Assembly: GCA_027886175.1 (NCBI GenBank)
Contig: JAJNNQ010000045.1
Location: 620,001 to 684,000 of the forward strand
Length of the DNA: 64,000 nt
Direction: 5' to 3'
Origin: Phylloscopus collybita
Taxonomy: Eukaryota; Chordata; Aves; Passeriformes; Phylloscopidae
In this document: piece after piece, positions 45,308 to 56,111 of the stretch
Numbering within the stretch: the stretch's first letter is position 1
Layout of the letters: each line of letters starts with the position of its first letter
Notes under the pieces: model-generated
Database searches by the model: none
What the model was told of the DNA's origin: nothing
Seen by the model: only the letters and a program-made list of their open reading frames with translations
Program-made: the position numbers and the translations under genes

Positions 45308-47502
45308 GTAAAGGCCAACTTCTTCCTCAGGCTTTCCTGGGCTGGCTTCTTCATTGGGGCGCTTGCCATCTCCACTGACACGCTTTCCATCACGTGCTTT
45401 AAGGTGCAGGCAGTCATTCCTAACCTCTGGAGATGCAGTGCTTGAGAAGCAGTGTGAGTTGTAAATCCTTATAAAGCCCAGCTGTGTCATGGATCCACAG
45501 GGAATTTCACATGTTTGCCCTTCTCAGTGCTGCATTTTCACCCGTGTTTGCAGCTGCTCTTCACTCAGCTCCTGCTGGAGCTGCCAGCAGTGTCACTGCC
45601 AGGACAGCCCTGCTTTGGGCACCACGATGACCCATGGCTGCTGCACTGGCTCACATCTCTGTCACTTAATTTAAATCCCACCTTTGGGCCTCTGGGCTGA
45701 TGTGGATGCATCCTGACAACGTGCTGTGGCTTTTCCACACAAATCTGCAATATTTAAATGCTCCCAGTGCCCTGGGCAGTCACTTTCTCATCACAAGCTG
45801 CTCACAACTGTCTGTTACTTCTATGCAAGCTGAGGTGTCACTTATTCCAGGTATTTTCTTGGACCTTCATCTGGCAGTCATCAGTTCTGTCCAGTTTTTA
45901 GTCTCCCATTGTATCCCCAAAATAACTCCATTAATTTTGACAGTTCACACATCTCTAAACAGCCCCAACTTATTGGCTGTTCCTGTTTTGGGATGCATTT
46001 GATACAGTGGGTAAACTGAGCCAGCTTTTGAGAACCTGAATAATTCTGGACCAATGAGGCCTGATAAACACATATTATGCATCTGTATTTATCTTCCTTT
46101 TGTTTTTAAATAAAGAGGACTGGAATGTAATAGAGGGAGGAAAGGCAGTTGGTTTCTTTGGCCCTCTGAATTTGATTTAAGAACCATAAGGGAAAGAAAA
46201 CAGAAATGCTTTTTCTGGCTTGGTAAAATTGCTGACATAACGTGTGTTCTGAACCACGTGTGATTACTTTCCTTTAAGTGAGGCTTGAAATGTTTTATTC
46301 AGCAATCTGGGCAGGAGTTTATAGACAAATTGATTCTAAATTAAACCAAATTCTGCCGGGGGTATTTGTCATGTTTAGTCCCCTGTGGTATAAATTCTTC
46401 CCTCATGGCAAGTGCTGCAGGAGCTGTGTGCCTGCCCCTGCCCTGCTCCAGCCTGTTGGGGGCTGGTGAGGATTGTCACCAGAGCCAGCAGGAATTGCTG
46501 AGGCCAGGGAGGGCAGAGCAAGAGCCCACAGCCTCACGCTGGGGCTTCGTGTGTACTGGGATCAGAAATGCTGTCCTGGCTTGCTCGACCACTGCCTCTG
46601 CCATGGGGACAGGAGTGTCTCTGCCAAGGGGACAGGGGTGTCTCTGCCAAGGGGACAGGGGTGTCTCTGTCTCTGCCATGGGGACAGGGGTGTCTCTGCC
46701 ATGGGGACAGGAGTGTCTCTGCCAAGGGGACAGGGGTGTCTCTGCCATGGGGACAGGAGTGTCTCTGCCAAGGGGACAGGGGTGTCTCTGCTATGGGGAC
46801 AGGGGTGTCTCTGCCAAGGGGACAGGAGTGTCTCTGTCTCTGCCATGGGGACAGGGGTGTCTCTGCCATGGGGACAGGAATGTCTCTGCCATGGGGACAG
46901 GAATGTCTCTGCCATGGGGACAGGAGTGTCTCTGTCTCTGCTATGGGGACAGGAGTGTCTCTGCCATGGGGACAGGAGTGTCTCTGCCAAGGGGACAGGA
47001 GTGTCTCTGTCTCTGCTATGGGGACAGGAGTGTCTCTGTCTCTTCCATGGGGACAGGAGTGTCTCTGCCATGGGGACAGAAGTGTCTCTGCCATGGGGAC
47101 AGGGGTGTCTCTGCTGGCAGCCCCTGGCTGCAGAACACTGAGAGTTTTGCTGAGTGGTACAGGGAGCAGAGCTGGCTGCTCAGTTGATAAACACATAGAA
47201 CCAGGGAATTGTTTAAGAGTGAGGGTAATAAAACAGGCAAAAACCTCTTGAGAAACTCCTCAGAGGTTCCAGCCAGGGGAAACTTTAGTTTTAGACCGTG
47301 CTTTAGACCATGAGCACGTTTTAGCTTTCAGTGCTTTAGACCGTGAGCACGTTCAGGTGTTGTGTTCACCTTTGCCATTCTTGGCCCTTTGCCAGATAAT
47401 TTCAATGAATGCCACTTCGTGCCACTAATTTGAGTTAGCTGGCAATGATCCTGAGGGTGCAGGCAGCCTCTGCTGACGCTCTGTGCTTCTGTTCCCTGTT
47501 AG
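45308..47502 (+). other. Intron between the exons ending 45307 and starting 47503
   Basis: 45308-46600 is unique, AT-rich in its second half, with no exon recognised. The array at 46600 is listed separately. 47113-47480 is unique. Confidence 0.6.
46600..47112. repeat. Minisatellite, 21 bp unit (GGGGACAGGAGTGTCTCTGC)
   Basis: About 23 units of GGGGACAGGAGTGTCTCTGC plus CAT or CAA, with a TGTCTC insertion in some units. It opens in several frames and makes spurious open frames on both strands. Confidence 0.97.
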
Positions 47503-47646
47503 ATGGAGAGGAGGAGCATCTTCAGCGAGAGGAGCAGCGCCGGCCCCTACTCGGATGAGGAGGAGGATGGGTACGACTCCCCCAGGGTCAAGAGAAGGGG
47601 GGCCTCCGTTGATGATTTCCTGAAGGGCTCAGAACTGGGAAAGCAA
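47503..47646 (+). CDS. RIMBP2: RIMBP2 exon: acidic serine-rich segment (48 codons)
   Basis: 144 nt, phase 0 to 0, acceptor TTCCCTGTTAG, donor CAA/GTGAGT. It encodes MERRSIFSERSSAGPYSDE, then EEDGYDSPRVKRRGASVDD and FLKGSELGKQ. It is disordered and acidic with basic clusters. RRGAS is a likely basophilic kinase site (inference). The leading ATG is internal. Confidence 0.94.
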
Positions 47647-48649
47647 GTGAGTAGCCTGGCTTTGCCCTTGTACCAGGTGTTCAGTGAGTGTTCTGGGAAG
47701 CCCAGCCCTGTCCAGGTCACCTCTGAGCTGAGCTGTGGGCAGGGGCTGCTCCTGTTCCTGGGGCTGAGGGGAGCTGGGAGCCTGGCACAGGGGTCTCCTG
47801 AGCAGCCTCCCTCCCAGGCTCTGCAAACTGAGCAGAGGAAGATGGCAAAGAACATAGAGCATGTGCCTGGAGTGTCCTGTTTGGGTTCTGGGCTGTTTCT
47901 GTGTGGGTGTCACTGCTGCACCTGAGCAGCTGTGTGGGACAGGGAGGGTGGGAAGGGTTCCTGTGTGCCACCAGGGCATGGCCTGTGACCCAGCACCCCA
48001 GGGACAGGAAACCAGCATGGACAGCATTGCCTCCAAGGCATGGGACAGCTGTTGCCAGAAGAGTTTTGCACAACTGCACAGCTTTTGGTCTGGTCCCGCC
48101 GAAAACAAACATGAAATAATTTATTACATTAGTTTCAGGAGAGATGTAAATTCTAGAAAAGAGATGTTTTCTTATGTCTCGGCATAGTCTGAAAAGCTTC
48201 AGTCAGAGACCTGACCCGTGCTGAGGGTCTGCAGTGCTGGTGACACGCTGCAAGAATTAAATGCTGGTCACTTCTAAATGATAATGTGATGTAACAAGCA
48301 GCTGTGAGGAACAGATGATATGTGAGTTATCCTCAGGCTTTTACAGTTTGGTCAGTGGGTCCACTGATGCATGAAGGACCTCTTTAATCAGGGCAAGTTA
48401 ATCAAGGCTAAAACTACCTTTGGTGCTGTGAATGGGGATATCCTTGTCTGTATCACCTGGGACCGAGATTGGATTTCTTGAATTAGGATCATAAACAGGC
48501 AAACCAAAATTTCCCCTGGAGCAGAGCCCAGGTCTCGTGGTGTCCCTCCCTGGTGACTCCCAGCGTGCCACCCCAGCCCGGGGCACGCCCAGGGTTATCC
48601 AGGATTATCAGCTTTGGCTGCAGCAAGGTTTCTCCCCACCTCCTGCCAG
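47647..48649 (+). other. Intron between the exons ending 47646 and starting 48650
   Basis: About 1 kb of unique intron without arrays. The open frame continuing from the exon to 47925 is intron read-through. Confidence 0.6.
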
Positions 48650-48808
48650 GCTCACTACTGCCACGGGGACGAGTACCACACGGAGAGCAGCCGGGGCTCG
48701 GACCTGTCCGACATCCTGGAGGAGGATGAGGAGGAGCTGTACTCGGAGATGCAGCTGGAGGAGGGCGGGCGGCGGCGCCTCAGCCTCACCTCGCATGGCA
48801 CGCTCAAG
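48650..48808 (+). CDS. RIMBP2: RIMBP2 exon: acidic region (53 codons)
   Basis: 159 nt, phase 0 to 0, acceptor ACCTCCTGCCAG, donor AAG/GTGAGG. It encodes AHYCHGDEYHTESSRGSD, then a glutamate/aspartate run (ILEEDEEELYSEMQLEEGG) and RRRLSLTSHGTLK. It is strongly conserved as I remember the family. It can join directly to the exon at 55274 (short form) or to the large cassette exon at 51759; both are phase 0. A 0.7 kb minisatellite begins about 30 bp after the donor. Confidence 0.95.
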
Positions 48809-51758
48809 GTGAGGGATGGGCACCTGCCCTGGGGCTGCCCAGAGCCTTCCTGCCAGCACCAGGGGCCCTGCAGGGCAGAAAAACCCTCCAGAGCCTTCCA
48901 AAACCCTCCAGAGCCTTCCTGCCAGCACCAGGGACCCTGCAGGGCACCAAAACCCTCCAGAGCCTTCCAAAACCCTCCAGAGCCTTCCAAAGCCCTCCAG
49001 AGCCTTCCTGCCAGCACCAGGGACCCTGCAGGGCTCCAAAACCCTCCAGAGCCTTCCAAAACCCTCCAGAGCCTTCCTGCCAGGCAGCCAGGGACCCTGC
49101 AGGGCAACAAAACCCTCCAGAGCCTTCCAAAACCCTCCAGAGCCTTCCTGCCAGCACCAGGGACCCTGCAGGGCTCCAAAACCCTCCAGAGCCTTCCAAA
49201 GCCCTCCAGAGCCTTCCTGCCAGCACCAGGGACCCTGCAGGGCTCCAAAACCCTCCAGAGCCTTCCAAAACCCTCCAGAGCCTTCCTGCCAGGCAGCCAG
49301 GGACCCTGCAGGGCTCCAAAACCCTCCAGAGCCTTCCAAAACCCTCCAGAGCCTTCCTGCCAGGCAGCCAGGGACCCTGCAGGGCAACAAAACCCTCCAG
49401 AGCTTTCCAAAACCCTGCAGAGCCTTCCAAAACCCTGCCGAGCCTTCCTGTCAGCACCCAGGGACCCTGCAGGGCAGCAAAACCCTCCTGGCAGGCACCC
49501 AGGGACCCTGCAGGGCAGCAAAAGCCACTCTGTCACACAGAAGCAGAGCTGCTTTAATGCATTTGTTGCCTTCTCTTTTCCTGATTGCATAGATAAAGCT
49601 TTAACTGACTGACTGCTTTCCTGTCTGTGATTGCTGCAGTTTCTGTTCTGCCTCCGGGGTCCTTCCCCGTGTCTCTGTGAAGATGCACTGCATGTGCTAC
49701 CCTGAAAATGAGTTGTTTCTGAGCAAGGAGATTTGTAAAAACTTCTAAACCCGCTTATGTTTCTGCTGTGTGGATGATCTGTCCGTGTATCCAGTGCTGC
49801 TCCCAGCCCCTCCACAGGCTCGCAGCCTTCCTGTAGGAAAGGGAGGTGTTTGTTTCAGCTTTGTTTGACCAGAGCTTTGTCAGAGCTCCCTGTGCTCTGA
49901 GTATCAGGGAATCACCAGAGGGAGTAGGAAATACCTTCCAGAAATGTTGCTTTACCACAGGAGTATGCACCATGAAAGACAACTCCAGTGTAACAACCGA
50001 AGCACATGCAGAGCCCTAAACACCCCCAGTAATGAATATGGATTTGCCATGTTGTATTTGTACATGTAAATTGTATTTGCTTCGTTATGTGTGCAGTAAT
50101 TACACAAACTGTGTTTCCTTAGAAAGCTCGAATCCTCAGATTAACTTTTTTTTTCCCAGTAGATTGTTGTTTAACCAAGATCAGTGCTGTTTTCTCGTGC
50201 CTACAAGAATTCTGACTGTTCTTATGACTGCTTCCATGTGCTGTGAATTCAGTCCTTTTATTCTGATCCTGTCTGCAGTGAGACAGGCACTTTTTCAGCA
50301 GAAGGAATTGTCAGTGTTTCTATTGCTGCACCAACATAAAGGCTGAAAGCTAAATCCTTCTGCATGCTCCTTCTATCCCCCTCCCCTGACAAAAACAATA
50401 ATCCCCAGGCTGCTCTTGTTCTTCATGCATCAGAAGGTGTAGTTACTTCTTGGATTTGAATCAGTATTATCAGTGCTGATGTTGAGAAAGTTCCAGAACC
50501 TTAACTGGTGTAGGAAATCATTTTTGACCTGCTGAGGTTTGCAGGCAGTCTATCAAAACTGTGATAGTTCATGCTTACTGATCTTTCCTCCACTTCTGTG
50601 GCATTTTATTTTGAGTTTCACCGGTGTGACAGACATTTTAAAAACAAAGGAAAATAGGTGAAACAGTCCAAGGTAACTTAGAAAGCTCCCTCTGCCTGAA
50701 AGGGGACAAACCACAGCTGGGTGTGGAGTGCTCAGAGAGAGATGTTGCTGGAATCTCCAGGATGATCTCTCATTATTTATGGGTGCTGCTGAGCCCAGAG
50801 GTGCCCCTGATCTGGGCATTAAGCACAAGGAGAGATGATCTCCAGGCTGCAGAATCAATAAATCCTGGCAGCCAGAGCCTCCTGGGCTGTGCTCCCTTCC
50901 CTCTGCCCAGAGCCCAGCCCGGGCAGGGTTCCCTGTCACACCAACCTGTGCTTGTGGAACAGGAGAAGTGCAAGATGTGGCTGGCATGTCCAGAATGCTT
51001 CTTTTACCCAGGCTGGGATAGTCTTCACCTGCTTCTGGCACAAAGAGACTTTAACCTCTGCTCATAGGCTGACTTCCAAAGCCTGGGTTGGTGCAGCAGG
51101 TGCAGGACCATGACGAGAGGTTTGGTGGCAGTGCAGACCAAGTGACTCCTGTGTCCCAGGGGGCTCTCCCTGGGAGCCAAGCTTGAAAATGGTGCAGGTT
51201 TCTTAGAATTTTAGACAGGAAACCAGAACTCCTTTAATGATGGCTGTGGAGTAGCTCTGCTCTGACAGGAGACTGAAGATCTTTACTGCTTATGTAAGAA
51301 GCTTTAGGAGCTGCAAAGCAGGGAAGCTTGCTGGGGCAGAGCTGTCACTGTCAGGTGTGGGTTCTGGTTACAGAGAACATCAGGTGGCAGTTTGGCATGG
51401 GCCGGGGAGGGAGTTTGAATGCCATTCTCATTCACCATGCTAGAACCTCTGTGTGGCTTTCATTGCTCTGTTTTAAGTGCACGAGTTTATTCTTGTTAAG
51501 AGCATCACTCAGTCGTTTGCACTGACCTCTCCTGTTGGATCTGGCACCCAGCAACTCCTTAACCACGTCTTTATTTTTCACAGATCCTCATTCAAAGCAT
51601 GACATGCTTTTCACTATATAAGCTGCATGTCTTACGTTTGCCATTGCTCTAAAACTAATTCTGTCTTTATTTTTCTTTTCTCCCCTTTTCCCTCCCGTTT
51701 TATTTTTGTCACACACTCTTTGTTCCCTGTCTGGTTTTTAACATTGCATAATCTTAAG
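48809..51758 (+). other. Intron between the exon ending 48808 and the cassette exon at 51759
   Basis: Array at 48840-49523, then about 2.2 kb of unique intron (49524-51758). No further exon recognised. The final 150 bp is T/C-rich, fitting a long pyrimidine tract for the cassette exon. Confidence 0.6.
48840..49523. repeat. Composite minisatellite (CCAGAGCCTTCC family)
   Basis: Two nested units: an 18 bp AAAACCCTCCAGAGCCTTCC-type unit repeated two or three times, and a longer spacer TGCCAGCACCAGGGACCCTG plus CAGGGCTCC. The pair recurs about every 65-90 bp, eight or nine times. It begins about 30 bp after the donor of the exon ending 48808. Confidence 0.95.
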
Positions 51759-53171
51759 GAGTACAGTAAGAATAAGACCACTGAAGCCCCTTTTTTGGAG
51801 CAGCCTGACTTTCCCCAGCAGACACACCACAGTAAAAGGCTTTTCAGTATCCCAGAAGTGGCTGAAGAGGACGGCGAGCACTCTGAGCTGCTGCACAAGC
51901 AGGGTTTAGGTACGCCCTATAGAAAGAACCCCAGGAGAGCTGGGGGCAATCGAGCCCGCAGGGCCGGCAGTGCCGAGCAGCAGCACGGCCCGCGGCACCC
52001 GGGCCGGCACAGGACGGCCCCGGGGCTGGAGCACTTTGTCCCGGAGCAGCGAGGGTGCCGGGTCAGACAGCCGCTGTCCCGGAGCCCCGACAGCGGCCTG
52101 GACTGCGGCAGCGAGGAGGAGGAGCCGCGGCTCGGGGGCAGGCACGGCTGGGGCAGCGAGGAAGAGGAGCCCCGGCTCGGGGGCAGGCACAGCTGGGGCA
52201 GCGAGGAAGAGGAGCCCCGGCTCGGGGGCAGGCACAGCTGGGGCAGCGAGGAAGAGGAGCCCCGGCACAGACTCTCGTGGGGCAGCGAGGAAGAGGAGCC
52301 TCAGTTCAGGATCAGACACAGCTGGGGCAGTGAGGAAGAGGAGCCCCGGTTCGGGGTCAGAGCCCTGAGGGGCAGTGAGGAGCCTCAGTTCAGGGTCAGA
52401 CACACCTGGGGCAGTGAGGAAGAGGAGCCCCGGCACAGAGTGAGGCACAGCCGGAGCAGCGAGGAAGAGGAGCCCCGACACAGGGTCAGAGCCCCGAGGG
52501 GCAGTGAGGAGCCTCAGTTCAGGCTCAGACACAGCCGGAGCAGCGAGGAAGAGGAGCCCCGGCACAGGGTGAGACCCCCAAGGGGCAGTGAGGAAGGGGA
52601 GCCCCGGCAGAGGCTCAGGCACAGCCGGAGCAGCGAGGAAGAGGAGCCCCGGCACAGGATCAGACCCCCATGGAGCAGCGAGGAAGAGGAGCCCCGGCAC
52701 AGGATCAGACCCCCATGGAGCAGTGAGGAAGAGGAGCCCCGGCACAGGGTCAGAGCCCCGAGGGGCAGTGAGGAGCCTCAGTTCAGGCTCAGGCACAGCC
52801 GGAGCAGCGAGGAAGAGGAGCCCCGGCACAGGATCAGACCCCCACGGAGCAGCGAGGAAGAGGAGCAGAGCTGCAGGGCCCGGCGGCACCCCGAGCCCTG
52901 CCCGTGCCGGAGGCGGCCGCCGCCCGCCCGCAGGAGAGCGCTGACCCGGCAGAGCAGCATCGAGGAGGATTTCGGGGAGCTGCCGCCCTCCGGGGAGCCC
53001 GGCGCCAGGCCCGGCTCCGAGAGGAAGGCTGAAGCTCCGAAGGGGCCCCGGGCAGAGCGCTTGTGTAACGGAGAAGGGCAGGGAGGCTGGAGGAGCGACC
53101 CTAAGGCAGCTGGCTCTAGGGCAGCTGCTGTCCCTGCAAAGCCACCCCACAGAGATGCAGAAGACTCTCTG
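51759..53171 (+). CDS. RIMBP2: RIMBP2 large cassette exon with S-E-E-E-E-P-R tandem repeats (471 codons)
   Basis: Open throughout, phase 0 to 0. Acceptor TAATCTTAAG/GAG after a long T/C-rich stretch; proposed donor CTG/GTGTGT. The first 50 codons look like ordinary conserved coding sequence (EYSKNKTTEAPFLEQPDF, then KRLFSIPEVAEEDGEHSELL). A basic region follows (RKNPRRAGGNRARRAGS). From 52107 to 52868 there are about 18 units of 13-15 residues with consensus G/S-S-E-E-E-E-P-R-x-R-x-R-x-x-R/W. After that comes a Cys/Pro/Arg-rich stretch and an acidic tail ending HRDAEDSL. It is not needed for frame continuity, so it is a cassette. The mammalian form I remember lacks it, while longer avian forms exist to my recollection. 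The 3' limit is the least certain point. Confidence 0.68.
52107..52868 (+). repeat. RIMBP2: Coding minisatellite inside the cassette exon (39-45 bp unit)
   Basis: About 18 units of GGCAGCGAGGAAGAGGAGCC plus CCGGCACAGGGTCAGACAC. Every unit length is a multiple of three, so the reading frame is never broken. Three-unit groups (SSEEEEPRHRVRAPR, GSEEPQFRLRHSR, SSEEEEPRHR[I/V]RPP) recur, showing second-order duplication. Confidence 0.93.
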
Positions 53172-53326
53172 GTGTGTGAAATATCTTCTTCTAACACCTG
53201 CTTGCCAAATCAGTCTGTTTTCTTTATTCTCTTTCGTTTTTGTTCTTTCTTTTTAACTCTTTTTTTCCATTTTTTTTTTCCCAAATTGATTTTTAAAGTC
53301 CATCCTTTGGACCCATCTGCTACATT

Positions 53327-53345
53327 CCCCCCCCCCCCCCCCCCC
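53327..53345. repeat. C19 homopolymer
   Basis: Nineteen C followed by GCCCC and a T run. The complementary G run could form a quadruplex or i-motif. Prone to assembly and sequencing error, so the length should be treated with caution. Confidence 0.9.
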
Positions 53346-53730
53346 GCCCCTTTTTTTTCCCTCCCCCATTCATTTTTGTTTATTACTCTGCATTTTCGTT
53401 TATGGCCCTCTTTTGTGTCATGCTGAAATCAGATTAATTTGCTTTGCGATGATTTTCCCCCCCCCGAACAAATTACAATAATGGCTGCTTTTATTAAAGG
53501 ACAACTGAATCTAAATTTTAATTAAGGGTTAGCTGAACTATAATTTTTCCAAAAGACTGCTTTTCTTTATTTTGCCCATCTGAATGTTGCTTTTTAAAAA
53601 AAAAACACAACCAAAAAAGCTGCATTTTTAACTGGAGAAATGTTTCATCAATATATTTTTTTTAATTTTTATTTTTATTATCGTCAAAGAATTCATTTCA
53701 TCGTGTTGTTTTTATTCATCTCATCCCCAG

Positions 53731-53795
53731 AACTTTCAGGTTATGCTATTCATCATGGAACATCTCAAGACAAGAATCAAGACCCTCCCCCAAGT
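53731..53795 (+). CDS. RIMBP2: Candidate small RIMBP2 exon on an alternative splice path
   Basis: Acceptor TCATCTCATCCCCAG is strong; the possible donor is AAGT/GTGAGA. At 65 nt it needs an upstream exon that leaves one base. Exactly such a donor exists inside the large cassette exon at 51909 (TTAG/GTACGC). The path 51759-51909, 53731-53795, 55274 is in frame and gives 72 residues (…LLHKQGL then ELSGYAIHHGTSQDKNQDPP). It would bypass the whole S-E-E-E-E-P-R repeat. No homologue is known to me. A 63-nt version with donor CAA/GTGTGA would be phase neutral instead. Confidence 0.35.
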
Positions 53796-53990
53796 GTGAG
53801 AGTGACCCCGGTTTTTGGAGTCACGGCTTTGCACCATTGTCATTCTCTGCCTTATCTCGGCGCTGCTGTGCCGTCCCTGGCAGACCATCTCTTCTTGCCT
53901 TTGAAGTTGCAGACTGCATCTCTGCAGGAGCATGCAGGCACAGAGCTGCCTCCGCAGGGAGGCCAGGCAGGCCCGGCCCACCTCCTCCAG

Positions 53991-54447
53991 GGGTGCTCTG
54001 CAGGATCCCAGGGGTGCTCTGCGGGATCCCAAGGGTGCTCTGCAGGATCCCAGGGGTGCTCTGCGGGATCCCAGGGGTGATCTGCGGGATCCCAGGGGTG
54101 CTCTGGAGGATCCCAAGGATGTGCAGGATCCCAGGGGCGCTCTGCGGGATCCCAAGGGAGCTCTGCTGGATCCCAAGGGTGCTCTGCGGGATCCCAGGGG
54201 TGCTCTGCGGGATCCCAGGGGTGCTCTGTGGGATCCCAAGGATGCTCTGCGGGATCCCAAGGGTGCTCTGCGGGATCCCAAGGATGTGCAGGATCCCAAG
54301 GGTGCTCTGTGGGATCCCAAGGATGTGCAGGATCCCAAGGGTGCTCTGTGGGATCCCAAGGATGCTCTGCGGGATCCCAAGGATGCTCTGCAGGATCCCA
54401 AGGGCGCTCTGCGGGATCCCAAGGGTGCTCTGCGGGATCCCTTTGCA
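53991..54447. repeat. Minisatellite, 20 bp unit (GGATCCCAAGGGTGCTCTGC)
   Basis: About 22 units, nearly all keeping the 6-bp palindrome GGATCC, with ATG/GTG and GGG/CAG variants and shortened units (AAGGATGTGCAGGATCCC). It opens in all frames. Confidence 0.97.
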
Positions 54448-54570
54448 TTTCTGTCCATTCATGCCCAGAGGAGCCTCCGGGGGTCAGGGCCCCAGAGACC
54501 AGAGGCAGCTCCTTCCCCTGTGCCTGCAGCAGCCCAGAGTGCAAACTCCGTCCTGGAGCGACCCAGCAGA

Positions 54571-54631
54571 GCAGAGACCAGAGACCAGAGATCAGAAATC
54601 AGAGATCACAGATCAGAGATCAGAGATCAGC
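54571..54631. repeat. Short GAGATCAGA repeat
   Basis: About seven imperfect copies of CAGAGATCAGA/CAGAGACCAGA, 7-9 bp apart. Confidence 0.85.
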
Positions 54632-55273
54632 TGCTGCTCTCCAGCCCAGGCGGAGCTGAGCCCGAGGTTGCTCCCAGCAGAAGAGGTGTCCATGGCAGAG
54701 GCTGCAGGCTGAGCTGAGGAGAGCAGGCGGCCCCAGCTGCACTCGGGGCCGGCTGTCAGCAGTGAGCAGGGCCGGCAGTGCCCGCACGGAGCATCCCCGC
54801 CGCGCCTGCCCCGCCCTGCACGGCCCCGAGCCCCGGGCCGAGGACTGCCCCGCTGCCCCGCTGCCCCGCTGCCCGGGAGGGAGCTCCAGACACTCCTGCA
54901 CGGCTCTCAGCCTCTCTGTGCCACTCTTCAGGACACGCAAACGCCACCTTAGCAGCAACAACAAAGGCAAAAGAATATTTTCAGAAATTATTCTTTTCTT
55001 TTCTTTTCGTTCCGGTGTGCGACTGCTGGTTACAAAACTCCGCCATAAATCAAGGAAACCATTTTTTTTTTTTTTAATTTTTATTTTTTTGTTTGTTTTT
55101 CTTTTGCAGGTTTGCCAGGCAGCAGTGCTCACTTTTCAGCTAACCTTTCAGTTAAAAACTAAGTTTAGTTGCCTTTAGAGCTTGTGCTTCCCAATGTGAT
55201 TTGCCTGAGTGGCGCCCGGCGGTGTGCGCAGGGTGCAGCCTGACCCAGCCGCTGTTCCTGTCTTGTTTTGCAG

Positions 55274-55391
55274 CTCCTGGGGAACCCAGCCTCGGCAGGA
55301 CGGGCGGACAGGCCGGAGCACGGCGGGCGCAGGGCCCCCCACGGCGGCGCGGTGCCACCAAGGTCTCGGCCCATCCTGGTCCCTTCCCTTG
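55274..55391 (+). CDS. RIMBP2: RIMBP2 exon: basic, proline-rich linker before SH3-2
   Basis: 118 nt, phase 0 in, one base out. Acceptor CTTGTTTTGCAG, donor CTTG/GTTAGT. It encodes LLGNPASAGRADRPEHGG, then RRAPHGG and PPRSRPILVPSL with a split aspartate. It is hard to see because all three frames are GC-rich, but LLGNPASAGR and SRPxxVPS match the known linker and the phase fits both neighbours. A polybasic, disordered connector. Confidence 0.88.
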
Positions 55392-55800
55392 GTTAGTTGG
55401 ACAGATCGGGGCACTAATGTTCTTTGCAGCCTCGGAGGCTGTGCTACCCAGCCAGAGCTGCTGTGTTGCCATGCTCTCGTGCCTGCCTGGTTTGGTTTTG
55501 GGAATTCTGTTCCCAGGCACGGTCTTGAGGCACAAGGTCATGTTCTGTAAACTACCGAAGCTCCCACATCTGTTCCCAGAGGAGGGGCTTCGGTGATGGT
55601 CTCTGGAAAACGACCAGTGGTTCCCAAGGGTCCCACCTCTGGGGTGGGCACATCTGTAAATGTACAAAAAGAGTCAGGAAAATAAAGGAGGGGTCTCTTG
55701 CTTGCAAGAGCTCCACGCAGCCTCTTTGATGCACTCCCTGCCTCGTTCCTGTGTCCCCCACAGCGATACTGCTGCTCTTCCTGAGTGCTGAGCACTCCCA

Positions 55801-56089
55801 GCTAATGCACACAGAAATAAAGCTCCAAATTCTATTTATGTATCTGAAGCCACAATTCCAATAGGTACAACAATTCCAGTTTTATAACCTGAGTCAGAGT
55901 GGTCCAAAAGAATGTAATTCCACGTCTAAACCTGCAGTTGTCATCCCTGCTTTAGTAACCCTTAACCTGCACTGAAATTCCTACATGCTGAAACCTTTTT
56001 TGACCAATATCACCATTCTTTGAATGTCAGGTTTATGGGGACAAAGATACTGATGGGTTTTACTGAGGAGAAACCTGTGCAAGAATTGG
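55801..56089 (+). pseudogene. Displaced partial copy of the SH3-2 exon at 58236 and its upstream intron
   Basis: 289 bp matching 58007-58295 (from GCTAATGCACACAGAAATAAAG). The exon part starts at 56031 after an unchanged acceptor TTCTTTGAATGTCAG and reads V-Y-G-D-K-D-T-D-G-F-Y, then TGA where the real exon has CGA (arginine). Similarity stops about 58 bases into the exon. It lies upstream of the first half of SH3-2, so it is out of order and cannot make a domain. If spliced in, it would end translation. Confidence 0.9.
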
Positions 56090-56111
56090 AATTGGGAATC
56101 CTCCAAAAGCC

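Larger units (their letters stand above)
53172..55273 (+). other. Intron between the cassette exon and the exon at 55274
   Basis: Starts with a C/T-rich stretch including a run of 19 C (53327-53345) and several T runs. It then holds a candidate small exon (53731), the GGATCC array (53991), an AGATCAG repeat (54571) and a GC-rich patch (54760-54900, CCCCGCTGCCCCGCTGCC). A T run lies at 55062-55078. Confidence 0.6.

Noticed and set aside
45308..45445. Extension of the FN3-3 exon frame past 45307
   Set aside because: AGG/GTAAAG is a good donor, the family protein continues with the exon at 47503, and the extension has no similarity.
53172..53426. Continuation of the cassette-exon frame to 53426
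   Set aside because: The peptide turns into F/L/P runs from T and C tracts, typical of intron.
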